A DNA stretch of 64,000 nucleotides from Dreissena polymorpha (Eukaryota > Mollusca > Bivalvia > Myida > Dreissenidae). Shown here piece after piece: positions 20,492 to 31,566 of the stretch (its first letter is position 1; the number at the start of each line of letters is the position of its first letter). Both the position numbers and the translations under genes were made by a program. The stretch spans positions 2,948,043 to 3,012,042 of the forward strand of contig NC_068358.1 of the NCBI RefSeq assembly GCF_020536995.1, written 5' to 3'. A model generated the notes under the pieces. The model saw nothing but the letters and a program-made list of their open reading frames with translations, did no database searches and was not told where the DNA came from.

Positions 20492-21150
20492 GTAAATATT
20501 GTCATGCTCATATAAGTAATTTAGTGTTAACCACCTGAAAGTATTTTGTCATTTTGGTATCCAATATTTTGGTCTAGTTTCAATTACAGGTTATTTTTAT
20601 ATGAATTAGCAAATTAGCATAACTTTCATATAGCAATATCTGAATATAAAATTCCTATATATGTTTGAGTTTCCAGATACATGCTAGTGTACCCCGTTTT
20701 GGGGCATTTAAGAAAACAACAATATAAATTTCGAAATAAAAGAGAGTCATATAAAAATATAAGTTAAATCACCAATTTATTCACTTTAAAGTCTCAGTTT
20801 TCCTGTGTGGTTGCCTGTTTGCAAGAAGATTAAAGCCCGCTTGCAAACTTTAAGAGAATAAATTTCAGTAAATGGAAAAGAAATAATTGCTAACTACTTA
20901 GGATCGTAAATGTTCGCTCAAATACAAAAAAGCCAGATGTACCGATTTGAGCAGTGATATGAAATATCTAAAATAGATTAAAATATGAATGAGCATTGAA
21001 GTATAGATATTCAATCATATGATTGCTGCACATTTACTTTTACAGGTGAATGTAAAAAACTTATGACTTTCTTGTAATATTGTTTGCTTTGTTTTTCTTT
21101 CAGAGATCATGCAGGAGCCGTACAGTATAACAGCAGTACAAGTTCTATAA
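20381..21150 (+). CDS. Unidentified protein, last two coding exons
   Basis: Exons 20381-20491 and 21104-21150 join in phase 1 to encode a C-terminus of 52 residues: DQLMEDTAEFGREITQDSKA, then ALLAHLPRGLTWPQIHEIM, then QEPYSITAVQVL and TAA. Borders are good (TTTAACTGTAG, CATG|GTAAAT, TTTTTCTTTCAG), phases agree and the composition is soluble and protein-like, unlike neighbouring chance frames. I do not recognise the family. The exons lie within the 6.86-kb block with inverted ends, so they are either a host gene around which repeats gathered or a captured gene end. No upstream exon was found between 17.9 and 20.4 kb. Confidence 0.55.
21104..21150 (+). CDS. Unidentified protein, terminal exon
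   Basis: 47 nt after a pyrimidine-rich acceptor. It completes a Glu codon and encodes IMQEPYSITAVQVL and TAA (21148-21150). Confidence 0.5.
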
Positions 21151-21404
21151 AAGATCCACGACCTACTGAAGCCCAGCTAATTAACAAAAAAGTTTTAAAA
21201 AACTGTAATTTTATCCCACCTGGGTACTTATAATTTACTAAGCTGCCTACACAAGTTTTAGACTTGCAATTATATTTTAAATTGTCACTTGGAAAGTAAT
21301 ACATGTACATGCATTATGTTCTGAATTTCTTTTAACAATAAAATTATATAAAAGTATTTTAATGAAATTAAGCACCTAAATTGCATTAAAGTGAAAGTAG
21401 CTGA

Positions 21405-22257
21405 GAACAGAATGTGTTTGTGAAACACAATGTCCCCCTATATGACGTTTGACCTTGAAGGATGACCTTGACCCTTCATAACTCAAAATGTGCAGCTCCA
21501 TGAGATACACATGCATGTCAAATATAAAATTGCTAGCTTCAATATTGCAGAAGTTACATTACATGAGCAATTTTGACCCATATATTTGACCTAGAAGGAT
21601 GACCTTGACCTTTCACCACTCAAAATGTGCAGCTCCATAAGTTACACATGCATGCCAAATATCAAGTTGCTATCTTCAATATTGCAAAAGTTTTCATAAA
21701 ATAAGCGATTTGGGCCAAATATATTTGACCTCTGACCTTGAAGGATGACCTTGACCTTTCACCACTCAAAATGTGCAGCTCCATAAGTTACACATGCATG
21801 CCAAATATCAAGTTGCTATCTTCAATATTGCAAAAGTATTCATAAAATAAGCGATTTGGGCCACATATATTTGACCTCTGACCTTGAAGGATGACCTTGA
21901 CCTTTCACCACTCAAAATGTGCAGCTCCATGAGATACACATGCATGCCAAATATCAAGTTGCTATCTTCAATATTGCAAAAGTATCATAAAATGGGCGAT
22001 TTTGGCCACATATATTTGACCTCTGACCTTGAAGGATGACCTTGACCTTTACCTTTCACCACTCAAAATGTGCAGCTCCATGAGATACACATGCATGCCA
22101 AATATCAAGTTGCTATATTCAATATAGCAAAAGTTATTGCAAAATGTTAAAGTTGGCGCAAACCAACCAACCAACCAACAGACCAACCAACCAACAGACC
22201 AACCAACAGACAGGGCAAAAACAATATGTCCCCCACTACTATAGTGGGGGACATAAA
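21405..22257 (-). repeat. Tandem-array element, unit about 150 bp (5 copies), hairpin at right end
   Basis: Five units carry TTGACCTCTGACCTTGAAGG, ATGACCTTGACCTTTCACC, AATGTGCAGCTCCATGAGAT and AGTTGCTATCTTCAATATTG. An (ACCA)n run and a hairpin (GTCCCCCAC, then GTGGGGGAC) close it at 22257. The left end carries GTGTTTGTGAAACACAATG. Single-unit relatives lie at 37949, 44435 and 57548 in the other orientation. Confidence 0.85.
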
Positions 22258-22769
22258 AATAGTATCCTTGTGCTCATGGGCAGCTACATATATTGTGACA
22301 TACATGAAGCAGCTAAAATAACTTAAATTTTTCATTTTGTTTCTTGTATATCGTTTGTACAGGGTTCGTGAATTGTAACTGTATATTACTTGACTTGCTT
22401 GTATGTTGTTACTTTGAATACATGTTGTGAAGGTTGCATTATACTTTTTAACTTTTAAAGTAGCGCCTGTTCTGTTATGTAAGGGCCTGATTTATGATAA
22501 TGGACCTAGGGGCTTTGTAAGCATGTATTAAACAACACTTAATTGATCTAATTAATTTGTTAAATAAATGTCACACAATTTGTAATCTGATGTTATATTT
22601 TGATGAATTGTGAACAAAATAATACATCGAAGAAACTAAGGCATTATGTTGATTTTTTGTTTTGTTTAAATCTAACCTTAAATTATGATTTACTTAAGCT
22701 GTGAGTATTGTATTCATTTAATACATGAATATTGTTTTTAGACCAGAAATTTCTTTTTCTATTCAGACA

Positions 22770-23045
22770 GTGACCATGGTAAACGCTGGACAATTTTCCA
22801 TGTTATACCAGGCATCCATGGAATATTAAACATGGAAAAACCCTGGAACATTTTCCAGGGTTTTCCAGCCAGCATGGAAAAAATACCATCCGAATACTCC
22901 ATGTAATCTGGAAAACCCTGGAAATAAATCCATGGTTTTCCATGGTTTTCCAGATTACATGGAGTATTTGGACGGTATTTATTCCATGCTGGCTGGAAAA
23001 CCCTGGAAACTATTCCAGGCTATTTCCACATACCATGGACAATTT
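22770..23045. repeat. Foldback of CCATGG/CTGGAAAACC family
   Basis: The arms are reverse complements over most of their length around a centre near 22925. For example, CTCCATGTAATCTGGAAAAC is mirrored by a TTTTCCAGATTACATGGAG phrase. It is related to the blocks at 17951 and 24715. Confidence 0.75.
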
Positions 23046-23058
23046 TCCACCCTTTTTT

Positions 23059-24310
23059 TAGCTCATCTATTTTTTGAAAAAAAATTATGAGCTATTGTCA
23101 TCACCTTGGCGTCGGCGTCGGCGTTGGCGTTGGCGTCGGCGTCCGGTTAAGTTTTGCGTTTAGGTCCACTTTTCTCAGAAAGTATCAATGCTATTGCATT
23201 CAAACTTGGTACACTTACTTACTATCATGAGGGGACTAGGCAGGCAAAGTTAGATAACTCTGGCGTGCATTTTGACAGAATTATGTGCCCTTTTTATACT
23301 TAAAAAATTGAAAATTTTGGTTAAGTTTTGCGTTTAGTTCCACTTTTCTCAGTAAGTATCAATGCTATTGCATTCAAACTTGGTACACTTACTTACTATC
23401 ATGAGGGGACTGGGCAGGCAAAGTTAGATAACTCTGGCATGCATTTTGACAGAATTATGTGCCCTTTTTATACTTAGAAAATTGACAATTTTGGTTAAGT
23501 TTTGTGTTAAGGTCCATTTTATTCCTTAAGCATCAAAGCTATTGCTTTCATACTTGCAACACTTACTAACTATCATAAGGGGACTGTGCAGGCAAAGTAA
23601 TGTAACTCTGACTGGCATTTTGACAGAATTATGTGCCCTTTTTATACTTAGAAAATTGAAAATTTGATTAAGTTTTGTGTTTAGGTCCACTTTATTCCTA
23701 CAGTATCAAAGCTATTGCTTTCATACTTGCAAGATTTATGAACTATCATAAGGGGACGGTGCAGGCAAAGTTATGTAACTCTGACTGGCATTTGGACGGA
23801 ATTATGGGCCCTTTATACATAGAAAATTGAAAATTTGGTTAAGATTTATGTTTTGGTCACTTTACCCCTAAAGTATCATAGATATTGCTTTCATACTTGG
23901 AACACTCACAAACTATCATAAGGGTACAGTAAAAGGACAAGTTGCATAACTCTGGTTGTCATTGTTACGGAATTATGGCCCTTTTTTGACTTAGTAACTT
24001 TTAATATATGGTTAAATTTTGTGTTTCGATCCACTCGAAGTATCAAGGCTATTGCTTTCAAACTTCAAATACTTACATGCTATCATGAGGTTACTGTACC
24101 TGGCAACTTGAATTTTACTTTGACCTTTGAATGACCTTGACTCTCAAGGTCAAATTATTAAATTTTGCTAAAATTGCCATAACTTCTTTATTTATGATTA
24201 GATTTGATTGATACTTTGATGAAACTACTCTTACCTGACATACCACAATAGACTTCACCCAAACCATCCCCCGTGCCCTCCCCCCCCTCCCCCCCTCCCC
24301 CCCCCCCTAA

Positions 24311-24341
<31 letters not shown>

Positions 24342-24423
24342 GTCTCACAAATGACCACCACACCCTCACACTATACCCCCACCCCACCCCCCACCCCACC
24401 CCCCCCCCCCAAATTTTTTTTTT

Positions 24424-24463
<40 letters not shown>

Positions 24464-24707
24464 CATCTCACAAATTATCACCACACCCTCACACTATACC
24501 CCACCCCCCCCCCCCCCCCCCGATTTTTTTTTTTTTTTTTTTTTTTTTTCGCTTTTTGGAAGATAATGTAATAAATGTCCACAACCCCACACTATACACC
24601 CCTCTTCACTCCACGCCTCCCTCCTTTGTGATTGAAAATGAGAGTCCCTTCACCTTTAAAAAGAAAATAGATGAGCGGTCTGCACCCGCAAGGCGGTGCT
24701 CTTGTTT
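23059..24707 (+). repeat. Tandem-array element, unit about 175 bp, with poly-C/poly-T insert
   Basis: The head hairpin (TAGCTCATCT, then ATGAGCTA) leads into a GGCGTC simple repeat. About five units carry GGTTAAGTTTTGCGTTTAGG, TCAATGCTATTGCATTCAAA and GACAGAATTATGTGCCCTTT. A long stretch of C and T runs (about 24278-24550) follows and a terminus GATGAGCGGTCTGCACCCGC. The open frame across the C/T runs is artefactual. Confidence 0.8.
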
Positions 24708-24714
24708 AAATATT

Positions 24715-24809
24715 GACGCTGGAAAAGGCGGGAAACTTAGTCCGAATACTCCAGCCTCATATTTTCCATGGATTTCCATGGAAAACCCTGGACAAAGTAC
24801 AACCGGGAG
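24715..24809. repeat. CCATGG-rich block, right end of the 6.86-kb candidate element
   Basis: It contains GTCCGAATACTCCA, shared with 22880, and TTTCCATGGAAAACCCTGGA. It ends at ACAACCGGGAG, mirroring the sequence at 17951. Confidence 0.6.
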
Positions 24810-24818
24810 TGAGTGAGT

Positions 24819-24848
24819 GTTATAACTGATGTGGGCCTGTTATAACTG
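24819..24848. repeat. Displaced minisatellite unit
   Basis: TTATAACTGATGTGGGCCTG plus the start of another unit, identical to the C-variant at the end of the 17514-17950 array. Confidence 0.8.
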
Positions 24849-25384
24849 TGCTGTTTGAATGAGGCCCAACAGTGGATTAAATCAGACTGAACATATGTTA
24901 TTGTTTCTGCAGATCAAACTTAGACCGAGTGTGACTTATGTAAATGCAAAATTGTCAATATATTTGCCAAATGACAAAAAAAACTTTAAAAAAACTTTCC
25001 ATTCAGAATTTAGGCAGTCATTTTTGAAAATATATACTTTTTGCGATTGTGAATGGGGCAGAATTTTGGCCAAAAATTTGAGTAAAAAAACTGTTCAGGG
25101 AATGGACAAACAAAATAAATCTGCTACCTTCTTAAGCAAGCCATTTGTAGCTCAAGCAAGCAACCAGAATGGTAACACACCATGTTGATAACAACACATT
25201 TTATCTTTTGTGTGTGAAGCATTTGTAATCAATGTATATACAAGTACTAATGAATGCTATAGGCAGATGTTCATTATTAAGGAAAAATCAAATATAAAAG
25301 AACTATTCTTATACTTTAGACATACCCTGGTAATTTTCAATTGAGTTTTTTTTATCTTTTGATTAATACAGCATAATTCTGGAA
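24849..25384. other. No firm feature; one uncertain open frame
   Basis: An open stretch from a CTGCAG acceptor-like site at 24913 to TGA at 25186 is lysine-rich. Nothing links it to a family or to another exon. Confidence 0.35.
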
Positions 25385-27200
25385 TTACATCCAGTCTAGG
25401 AAAGAAGATAACATAGGAACAGCTCCTCTACGAGAGCATGGACACCTCATCACAGCAAAGGCAAGGCAGAAATAATGGTAAATCAGTTTAGTCTGTTTTC
25501 ACCATAGACAACACATATCAGCCAGCTCCGCGACTCACAAGCTGGGTTAGTGACAACATCCTTTCACTACACATGAGTGAAGACGATGTACTCAAGCTGC
25601 TGAATAACATCAACACATCAACGTCTGGAAAGCCGATGGTCCAAATAAACTCCCAAACAGAGTACTGCAAGCCTGGGCTGAAGAGGAAACACCAGCCATT
25701 GCTGCAATCTTTCAGCGGTGAGTAGACACAGGCAAGCTTCCAAAAGACTGGAGAGATGCAAAAATTTCCCCAGTCTTAAAGAATGGAGATCGCCACTCAC
25801 CAGAGAACTACAGACAAGGATCACTCACCTGTGTGCTCCCCAAGCTGTAGAACATATCATCTTTGGCAGTGCCGCATTAGCAACGTTCAGGCACATAGAG
25901 CCTACTAGAACCCCAGTGCCAAGGTGATTTCAATCGTTTGAATTAACCTACCAGTGCAACTTCTGGCAAAACATAGAATGTGACAATGTCCACTTATAGC
26001 TATAAAATGTTGTTATAAAACCATTATGCCAAAGCGAACTTGCTTCGAAAGTATAATTCTTTTTTTTTGTCGTCACATTATCATGGGGCCAATGGGCAGT
26101 TGCCTAATCTACCTAATGGGTAATCTGTGACTTATCTGTTGCCATATATTAAACCACCTGGACAAGCACAAAGTATTGACACACCTTAATCATGGCTTCC
26201 GCTCAGGATACTCTTGTGAAACCCCAACTTGTTAACTTGTCACAGCCCATGACCTGCTGGGACACCATGACCAGAACAAACAGTTTGACACCATAATCCT
26301 TGATTTCATTATGGCCTTTGACACCATGCCCAACCTACACCTACTGCTGAAGCTTGCAAACGCCGGCATCCGCGGTTCATTACTCAACTGGATATCACAC
26401 TTCCTCACACAACGTGAAATGTGCGGGGTGGGTTAAGCAGGGAAGTCCTGTAACGTTGCTGTAGGATCTGGTGTACCACAAGGCACAGTGTTAGGGCCCC
26501 TGCTCTTTCTCTGTCATATTAGCGACCTACCAGAAATAGTAAAAAAACCACATCCGGCTATTCGCAGACAACTACCTACTGTATAGAGCAATAAAATCAA
26601 TTAAAGACCACCAAATTCTACAAGAAGACCTTGACAACCTACAAAAATGGGCCCAGGATTGGGAACTAAGGTTTTTACTCCAAGAAATGTTATCTCCTCA
26701 GTTACAAATCAAAATCTTCATTCTTCGAATCCAATGACAACACTATTCTCAAAAAACGCCCAAGAGAACCCATGCTTAGGCTCTCTTTCTCCAATGACTT
26801 GACATGGAAAACTCAGCAAACTCTACACTAGCCTTCCTGACATGCAACCTCAAATACTTCACCCAAAGTTGCCGGAAATTGCATACCAAGCGCTCATTCC
26901 ATCTCAACTGGAGTACAGGAGTGTACTGTGGGACCTGTACCAGCAAGGAGTCATAGACAAGTTAGAGCGAGTCCAACAATTTGCGACATGCTTCATCACC
27001 AGGGATTACAAATCCAGACAAGATGGATGCCTATCAAACATGCTGGACAATCTAAACCTCCCCACACTACATGAGATACGACACCACCAGAGATTGACAT
27101 TATTGTACAAGGTAGGGGAAGCGCACGTACCGGATATCAATATTGATCACTAATTGCATCGTCTAAGACCGAAACAAACTATTAGGGCTAAGCATTTTGA
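25385..27200 (+). mobile_element. LINE A: Jockey/CR1-like reverse-transcriptase remnant
   Basis: Fragments in several frames match a Jockey-type [68 protein letters not shown] (for FADD) and YKSRQDGCLSNML near the C-terminus. There are several stops and frameshifts, and about 290 bp of foreign sequence at about 25862-26155 splits fingers and palm. The Asp-to-Asn change in the second catalytic Asp would by itself abolish polymerase activity. No endonuclease domain is seen, so the copy is 5'-truncated. The 3' end runs directly into LINE B. Confidence 0.85.
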
Positions 27201-29575
27201 AAATTAACTCTGCCAAGGACGGTCACAAGCCTGTGCTGAAAAAGAAGAAGGGTTGGGCGTAGTGCTAGCTACCCTACCCTGTTGAAACCTTATTGCTACA
27301 GAAACGCCAAACAGAATAACAACAGACATCACGGACCTGGGAGAAGGTGGACCTCGAGCTGGAGGACGTAAAAAGCCATCAGGCTGAAGACCATCATCTC
27401 CATCAGGAACACAATCATTACATGGAATGTCCGAACCATTTACCAGACCAGAGAGACAGCACAAGTGGCCAAAGAGATGAGGAAGTTCAACCTCACCATC
27501 CTAGGGATCCGTGAATCAAGATGGACTGGCTCTGGGCAGAAGCGACTGACTTCCGGCGAGTTACTGTTGTTCTCCGGGCATGAGCAGGAGGATGCAGCAC
27601 ACACCCAGGGAGTAGCCCTGATGCTTTCCAAGTCTGCACAGAGAGCACTCATCAGGTGGGAGGCACACAGACCACAGATCATGATGGCCTCTTTCCTTAC
27701 ATAAAAGAAGAGGATCAACTTGGACATAATCCAGTGCTACACCCCCACGATTGACAGTAAAGAGGATGAGAAGGACAACTGGTCATCAGAGGAAGTGTTT
27801 TCCATCACAGAAGGATACACAACGCAACTTGGGTTTCACCAGACCAGTCAACGGAGAACCAGATTGACCACTTGCACATTGCAAGAAAGTTTTGTCGCTC
27901 TCTTCAGGATGTACGTGTCAAGCTAAGAGCAGAAGTGGCTTCCAACCATCATCTCCTTGTCGCCAGATTGAAACTTAAGCTGAAGAAGAGTTGGACAGGG
28001 GGGCCCAGCCAACCCAAACATTGCAACACAGGCACACTGAAAGACACCTAGAAGCAAGAAAAGTTCAAGGTTACTCTCCAACAAGTTCCAGGTTCTAGAG
28101 GAGCTGCTTGAAGAAGAGACGATAGAGCAGAAGTGTTAGAACGTGAAAGAATAAGTGACTTCAACATGCCAAGAAGTACTGGGCTCCAAGTCTTACACCC
28201 ACAAGGAGTGGATATCAGCAGTGACGCTTCAGAAAATTGCAGAAAGATGAGAAAAGAAGGCAAGTGTAAACAACAGAAGAACACGAGCCGCAAAAGTGAA
28301 AGCACAATAAGAGGACACCAAATCAAATAGGAGCGTCAAGCGAAGTATTAGAGGAGACAAGCTGAACACCGTAGAGATGCTTGCAACAGAGGCGGAAGAG
28401 GCAGCCTATTAGAACAGAACTTAAGATCTGTACTGCATCACCAAGAGATTAGCCGGAAACTTTGCAAAGCCAGAGAGGCCAGTAAGGGACAAAAATGGAG
28501 GAGTAATAACAGATTACGAAGGGCAGAAGAAGAGGTGGATTGAGCACTTCCAGGAGCTACTCAACAGGCCTGCCCCTGTGAACCCACCGGAGATTCTGCC
28601 AGCTACAAGCGAACTGCCAATCAAGTGCTACACTCCCACAAAGGAAGAGATCAGCAGCGCCATCAAGCAATTGACGAACAGCAAAGCTGCAGGACCAAAC
28701 AGCATACTGGCAGAAGCGCTTAAGGCTGACGTAGAGACCAGTGTGGAGCTACTACACCCACTCTTCAGCAAGATATGGAAAGAAGAAGAAATTCCAACAG
28801 AGTGGAAAGAGGGTTACCTCATGAAGCTTTCAAAGAAAGGCGACCTCTGTTCCTGCTCCAACTACCGAGGAATCACACTGTTGTCCATCCCAGGAAAGGT
28901 GTTTTATCGCATCCTGCTGAACCGAATAAAAGACGCAGTAGACCCGCATTTCCGTGACCAATAAGCAGGCTTTCGAAAGGAGAGATCGTGCACTGATCAG
29001 ATCGCAACCCTGCGCATCATTCTGGAACAATCCCTGGAGTGGAATTCGTCGCTGTATGTCAATTTCATTGACTATGAAAAGGCATTCAACGTTGACTAAG
29101 AGTGCCTCTGGAGACTTCTGAGACACTACGGAGTGCCAGGAAAGATCAACAACATCATCAGGTAGTCTTATGAAGGAATGACCTGCAGATTCGTTCATGG
29201 CAGACAGCTCACGGATGCCTTTGAAGTGAAAATGGGTGTGAGGCAAGGCTGCTTACTCTCACTTTCCTTGTTCCTGCTGGCCATAGACTGGGTAATGAAG
29301 ATATCGACGGAGCAGAAGCAGAATGGAATTCAGTGGACACTCTGGAAACAATTGGAAGACCTCACCTTTGCAAATGATTTGACTCTTCTCTCCCACACCC
29401 AGCAACAGATGTAGGAAAAGCATGGTAGCGGACAACTCAGCTAGACTGGGCCTCACCATCAACAGAGGGAAGAGCAAGGTGTTCAGGACCAACGCATCCA
29501 ACAACACACCTAACACAGTCCAAGGCCAGACGCTGGTGGAGGTGGACAGCTTCACTGATCTCCGTATCATCTGAT
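27200..29575 (+). mobile_element. LINE B: RTE/BovB-like (CFDP2-related) remnant, endonuclease plus RT
   Basis: The N-terminal endonuclease is visible as ITWNVRTIYQTRETAQVAKE, LTILGIRESRWTGSGQKRL and GVALMLSKSAQRALI. The RT domain follows: KAAGPNSILAEALKADVE, PTEWKEGYLMKLSKKGDL, NYRGITLLSIPGKVFYRILL, AGFRKERSCTDQIATLRII, SLYVNFIDYEKAFN, MGVRQGCLLSLSLFLLAIDW and LTFANDLTLLSHT. Several stops break the frame (for example before AGFRK, after FNVD and after NNIIR) and the middle is deleted. The catalytic box reads FAND for FADD. The 3' end is lost where the 145-bp array begins at about 29576. Clade call rests on resemblance to craniofacial-development-protein-2-like ORFs. Confidence 0.85.
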
Positions 29576-31566
29576 CATCTGATTGTAGTGGCAGCCATTG
29601 TGTGAATACGTTTTTTGTCACTGTGACCTTGACCTTTGACCTTGTGACCTGAAAATCTATAGGGGTCATCTGCTAGTCATGATCAATGTACCTATGAAGT
29701 TTGATGATCCTAGGCGTAAGCTTTCTTGAGTTATCATCCGGAAACCATTTTACTGTGTCGAGTCACCGTGACCTTGACCTTTGAGATAGTGACCTGAAAA
29801 TCAATAGGGGTCATCTGCGAGTCATGATCCATGTACCTAATAAGTTTCATGATCCTAGGCGTAAGCTTTCTCGAGTTATTATCTGGAAACCATTTTACTG
29901 TGTCAAGTCACCGTGACCTTGACCTTTGACCTAGTGACCTGAAAATCTATAGGGGTCATCTGCGAGTCATGATCAATGTACCTATGAAGTTTCATGATCC
30001 TAGGCGTAAGCGTTCTTGAGTTATCATCCGGAAACAATTTTACTGGTTCTAGTCACCGTGACCTTGACCTTTGACCTTGTGACCTGAAAATCTATAGGGG
30101 TCATCTGCTAGTCATGATCAATGTACCTATGAAGTGTCATGATCCTAGGCGTAAGCTTTCTTGATTTATCATCCGGAAACCATTTTACTGGTTCGAGTCA
30201 CCGTGACCTTGACCTTTGACCTAGTGACCTGAAAATCAATAGGGGTCATCTGCGAGTCATGATCCATGTACCTAAGAAGTTTCATGATCCTAGGCGTAAG
30301 CTTTCTCGAGTTATCATCCGGAAACCATTTTACTGTGTCAAGTCACCGTGACCTTTACCATTGACCTAGTGACCTGAAAATCTATAGGGGTCATCTGCGA
30401 GTCATGATAAATGTACCTATGAAGTTTCATGATCCTAGGCGTAGGCGTTCTTGAGTTATCATCTGGAAACAATTTTACTGGTTCGAGTCACCGTGACCTT
30501 GACCTTTTACCTAGTGACCTGAAAATCAATAGGGGTCATCTGCGAGTCATGATCAATGTACCTATGAAGTTTCATGATCCTAGGCGTAAGCCTTCTTGAG
30601 TTATCATCCAGAAACCATTTTACTGGTTCGAGTCAACGTGACCTTGACCTTTGACCTAGTGACCTGAAAATCAATAGGGGTCATCTGTGAGTCATGATCA
30701 ATGAACCTATGAAGTTTCATGATCCTAGGCGTAAGCGTTCTTGAGTTATCATCCGGAAACCATTTTACTGGTTCGAGTCACCCTGACCTTGACCTTTGAC
30801 CTAGTGACCTAAAAAACAATACGGGTCATCTGTGAGTCATGATCCATGTACCTATTAAGTTTCATGATCCTAGGCGTAAGCGTTCTTGAGTTATCATCGG
30901 GAAACCATTTTTCTGTGTCGAGTCACCGTGACCTTGACCTTTTACCTAGTGACCTGAAAATCAATAGGGGTCATCTGCAAGTCATGATCTATGTACCTGT
31001 GACGTTTCATGATCCTAGGCGTTAGCGTTCTTGAGTTATCATCCCGAAACCATTTTACTGGTTCGAGTCACCGTGACCTTGACCTTTGACCTAGTGACCT
31101 GAAAATCAATAGGGGTCATCTGTGAGTCATGATCCATGTACCTATTAAGTTTCATGATCCTTGGCGTAAGCGTTCTTGAGTTATCATCCGGAAACCATTT
31201 TTCTGTGTCGAGTCACCATGACCTTGACCTTTTACCTAGTGACCTGAAAATCAATAGGGGTCATCTGCAAGTCATGATCTATGTACCTGTGACGTTTCAT
31301 GATCCTAGGTGTTAGCGTTCTTGAGTTATCATCCGGAAACCATTTTACTGGTTCTAGCAACCGTGACCTTGACCTTTGACCTAGTGACCTGAAAATCAAT
31401 AGGGGTAATCTGCGAGTCATGATCAATGTACCTATGAAGTTTCATTATCCTAGGCCTAAGCGTTCTTGAGTTATCATCCGGAAACCATTCGGTGAACGGA
31501 CTGACCGCCTTACCAACCGACACGTGCAAAACAATATACCCCCTCTTCTTCGAAGGGGGGCATAAA
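29576..31566 (-). repeat. 145-bp tandem-array element, inverted (about 13 copies)
   Basis: About thirteen units of the family at 301-2175, on the opposite strand. Each carries ACCGTGACCTTGACCTTTGA, a GTGACCTGAAAATC block and GAGTTATCATCCGGAAACC. The hairpin end (CCCCCTCTTC, then GAAGGGGGG) lies at about 31536-31566 beside a GACCGCC/CCAACC simple repeat. The left end reads GCAGCCATTGTGTGAATACG, like the right end of the first element, and abuts LINE B. Confidence 0.85.

Larger units (their letters stand above)
17951..24809. mobile_element. Candidate 6.86-kb element with inverted ends, inserted in the minisatellite
   Basis: The left end starts CTCCTGGGTGTACATCGTCC and the right end, reverse complemented, CTCCCGGTTGTACTTTGTCC; 21 of the first 25 positions agree and both continue into CCATGG-rich subterminal DNA. 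Minisatellite units flank both sides. The interior holds the triplet microsatellite, the two unidentified exons, a foldback and two tandem-repeat elements. No transposase was recognised. The alternative is two unrelated copies of the CCATGG family that happen to face each other. Confidence 0.45.

Noticed and set aside
24273-24566. Pro/Phe-rich frame
   Set aside because: Made by poly-C and poly-T runs inside a repeat element, and these runs are also prone to sequencing error.
24913-25188. Open frame after CTGCAG encoding a lysine-rich 90-residue segment
   Set aside because: No recognised motif, no partner exon, AT-rich context; chance is likely.
27204-29669. Several 80-138-codon frames on the - strand across the LINE region
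   Set aside because: Antisense shadows of the LINE B reverse transcriptase and of the 145-bp array.
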